This document shows positions 61,572 to 64,000 of a DNA stretch of 64,000 nt, in pieces; position 1 is the first letter of the stretch; each line of letters starts with the position of its first letter. This stretch comes from Xiphophorus maculatus (lineage: Eukaryota > Chordata > Actinopteri > Cyprinodontiformes > Poeciliidae). The DNA lies in the NCBI RefSeq assembly GCF_002775205.1, contig NC_036462.1, forward strand, positions 30,607,084-30,671,083. Direction: 5' to 3'. The notes below the pieces were generated by a model. That model was not told where the DNA came from. It made no database searches and saw nothing but the letters and a program-made list of their open reading frames with translations. The position numbers were made by a program, and so were the translations under genes.

Positions 61572-63743
61572 CTCTAAAGGCCACAACAAAGATGGCAACC
61601 TGCAATCAGTTTATCAGTGACTTAGCAACTTTATTTGCGCTTTTACACCTGAATTGACTAAGGGTGATTTTACATCTGATTCCTTTTGATTGGGGAGCAA
61701 AATTGCAACATTAGTAAAATTTTCAGCTGGGGCGGTTCGCTTTCACACTGCACTGTGTCGAACGACCCAAGATAATTGAACAAGCTGTTCCACGGCTCGC
61801 CTGTGGCAGCGCTGCACCAAGAACCGCTGAAAGAATCGACACAAAACTTCTAAAGACCAACGCGACTTTCTTCTTCACGAAATGTGAACAAAAACGGAGT
61901 CTTGTCAAATGTTAGCGGTTGTAGGATTTCTTCGTTGATATACATTACTGTTTTTGGACATCGTTTTTACTTATTTATTTTTGTTTCGGAAACCCAAATT
62001 AAAAATTCTACAGTATGGTTTCGCTCACCTCATATACAAGTCGCGTGGTGCTGAGGATGTGGTTGTGTTGCTGTGAGTCAGGTGCAGTCATGGTTTTGTG
62101 CGTACTCTACATTGATAGTGAGACTGTTTTAGGCCAGACTAAAAGAATTGCAAAAAAATGTAAAAATTCACACAGAAACATAAAGATAGAACCCGAAATA
62201 ACCCATACTGACAGTTTATGAGGCAAAAAACTGAAGAAAAAGAAGAAGACTGATTTGGGGACGAGTTTCACTTTAAAGTAGGTAAACCATTTACATTTAT
62301 ATGTTTCATATAACAATAACCTCACGTGAGCAACTTTATATCGATGTGACGTTTTCAGATATATCTTCACTAAGCTGATCTTGCAGTAGCTACATCTGCA
62401 TCAGTTCTCTCACTATGTGCAGAGCTATTCTTACAGTGTGGCTAAAATACATGACCATCCATCATGTTGCCTTTCTGGGCTTATTAAAACAGGGAGCATG
62501 TGGAAGCTGTGAGTTTATCAAGTTTTAAATAACACAGTCAGCTGCTGGATGACTTCAGTCCACATTTCTGTGGAAACACTCTTTACTGAGAGCAGCTTTT
62601 GGACTGGAATCTGCTCTGAAAACCCACCAAACCAAACCCAACTGCTCATAAGTGACGTTAATGTTTGTTTTCTTGGCAGCCCATGAGCCAGACTAAGTTT
62701 TCAGGGACTAGACTTTAACCAGAGATGTTTTTCTAACTCAACACAGGCTTGTTCTTAGACCTGCTTCATCCCGCACTTCATGTTTTTTGATGATGGGAAG
62801 GAACAGGAAAATCTATTTGCTGAATTAAAACCTTGCCTTGCATAATTGTGAAGCACTCATGTAGAAGGGGAAAGTGTGGAGCCATAGTAAAGAGCTGTCC
62901 CCAAATGAATGCCACACACTCAGGAACATGTAGTTGTCCAAAATCCATTGGTATTGACCTTTTGCAGTACCAAAGTGTCAATACCGGCATCTATGAGCCC
63001 CAGCCAAGTGTGTTACGTTCACAGACAAATTAGCTTGACACGAACAAGTAGAAGTCGTGGTTAAACTGGCAAAAACAGGTTGGGAAAATAATTTCAGTCG
63101 CTCTGTTCAACACTCCCGTCCCTCACTTCCGACGTCCATCATGGCGCCTGTAGTGAGTAAGTTACATAGTTGCAAAGGGTCAATAATGAAACATTGAGAG
63201 CTAAGAGTTTTACTAGGCCTAAGAGTCTGAGCCCAGCTCCTGTAAAACATCCCGACACCCTAACATATTGATTCTGTATTAACACCATTCACTGTGAGCA
63301 GCAGAACATGACATAATACCAAAAGTTTACAGAGTTAAACATGTTGAGGCAAACACATTGAGCTTTATGCTCAACACAGACAGCGCATGCTGTGTTTTCC
63401 AGCACCTTCCGGCAGCTTGCCTCTGTCTCTAAGTCAACATCACCACAGACCAGCTTAAAGCCAGTTTAGCTATCGTTTTTAAAGCGTCGATTCATCATGG
63501 CTCCAGGTTTGACTGGGTAAATGGTCCCCCAGCTACAGGCCCGGCAGGATAAGTAAATGAAGAACAGGCGAGCGGTTCTCTGCTAGGACAGAGACCGCAG
63601 TCTGGCCCAGAACGGCCCCACAGAATACGATACCAGCTGTACTGGTGGATAACACTCAACAAACATTGGGTCGCATTACATTAGTCCACCTTTCATTTCC
63701 TCCTTGGAAATGACATACATATGAGCAGGAGTGGAAATTAGTA
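61572..63743. other. Non-coding region
   Basis: No exon, repeat family or RNA gene is recognised with confidence. Confidence 0.4.
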
Positions 63744-63785
63744 ATGATCAGTTACTCAGTTCTCAAGTACTGAGTAACTGATCAT
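63744..63785. repeat. Perfect 17-bp inverted repeat
   Basis: ATGATCAGTTACTCAGT and its exact inverse ACTGAGTAACTGATCAT flank an 8-base loop. It may be an end of a larger hairpin-type repeat continuing beyond view. Confidence 0.6.
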
Positions 63786-64000
63786 ACTGACAAAACACAA
63801 ATATATATACATGTATTTATGCTAGAAATATCTTCACTTGACCTCCAAATGTCTCAGCGGTTAGAAAACAGAGCCTGTGTGCAAACAAGAAGTCTTTCTT
63901 TAATATAAACTGTTTCTCGTCCATTTGTGGTTAAAATATGTTTTTTCTTCATTCTGTGAATTTTCTTGCAGTGGGTAAAGTATTTAGAAATTTTACTCAA

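Noticed and set aside
62778-63033. Overlapping 66-70-codon frames on both strands
   Set aside because: No family recognised and no supporting splice or start signals.

Overview
The window is vertebrate nuclear DNA, almost certainly from a teleost fish. The genes are split by many GT-AG introns. The repeat load is typical of fish: Tc1/mariner, hAT, and L1- and L2/Rex-like LINE remnants, plus long CA, TTCA and GAA microsatellites. The recognisable genes are vertebrate orthologues: aldh1l1, tp53rk, the C1orf50 family, a serinc3-like 3' end, nuf2 and wars1 fragments, and a fish-style C2H2 zinc-finger gene. There is one assembly gap (N) at 7532-8030.

The left two thirds are dominated by a large, very similar segmental duplication. 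Copy A covers 1-13864 and copy B covers 20985-41646. They share, in the same orientation, a block with an L1-like LINE end, a ~163-bp satellite, a broken wars1 fragment, an intronless gene for a heptad-repeat coiled-coil protein, a 42-bp minisatellite, and aldh1l1 exons 9-22. Copy B also holds a LINE reverse-transcriptase fragment and a nuf2 fragment (about 3.6 kb) that are missing from A. Copy A starts with three C1orf50 exons and an hAT insertion. Between the copies lie the last two exons of a serinc3-like gene and a complete tp53rk on the minus strand. Copy A may be a genuine decaying paralogue, a haplotype variant or an assembly duplicate; the sequence alone does not settle which.

From 32.8 to 51.8 kb lie a C1orf50-family gene, whose first visible exon carries a palindromic insertion, and then the complete 22-coding-exon aldh1l1 on the minus strand. 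The reconstructed aldh1l1 reading frame is exactly 902 codons, with every key catalytic residue at the expected number. An oppositely oriented five-finger zinc-finger gene is nested in aldh1l1 intron 6. From 51.8 to 64 kb I see no supportable gene, only dispersed repeats and presumably upstream flank.

Functionally, aldh1l1 (folate one-carbon metabolism) and tp53rk (Bud32 kinase of the KEOPS tRNA-modification complex) are ordinary housekeeping genes. The most unusual content is the duplicated unit in which the coiled-coil gene, with its own candidate CRE-like promoter, sits beside a captured wars1 fragment between long satellite-bearing inverted arms (26524-27641 and 31426-31774).
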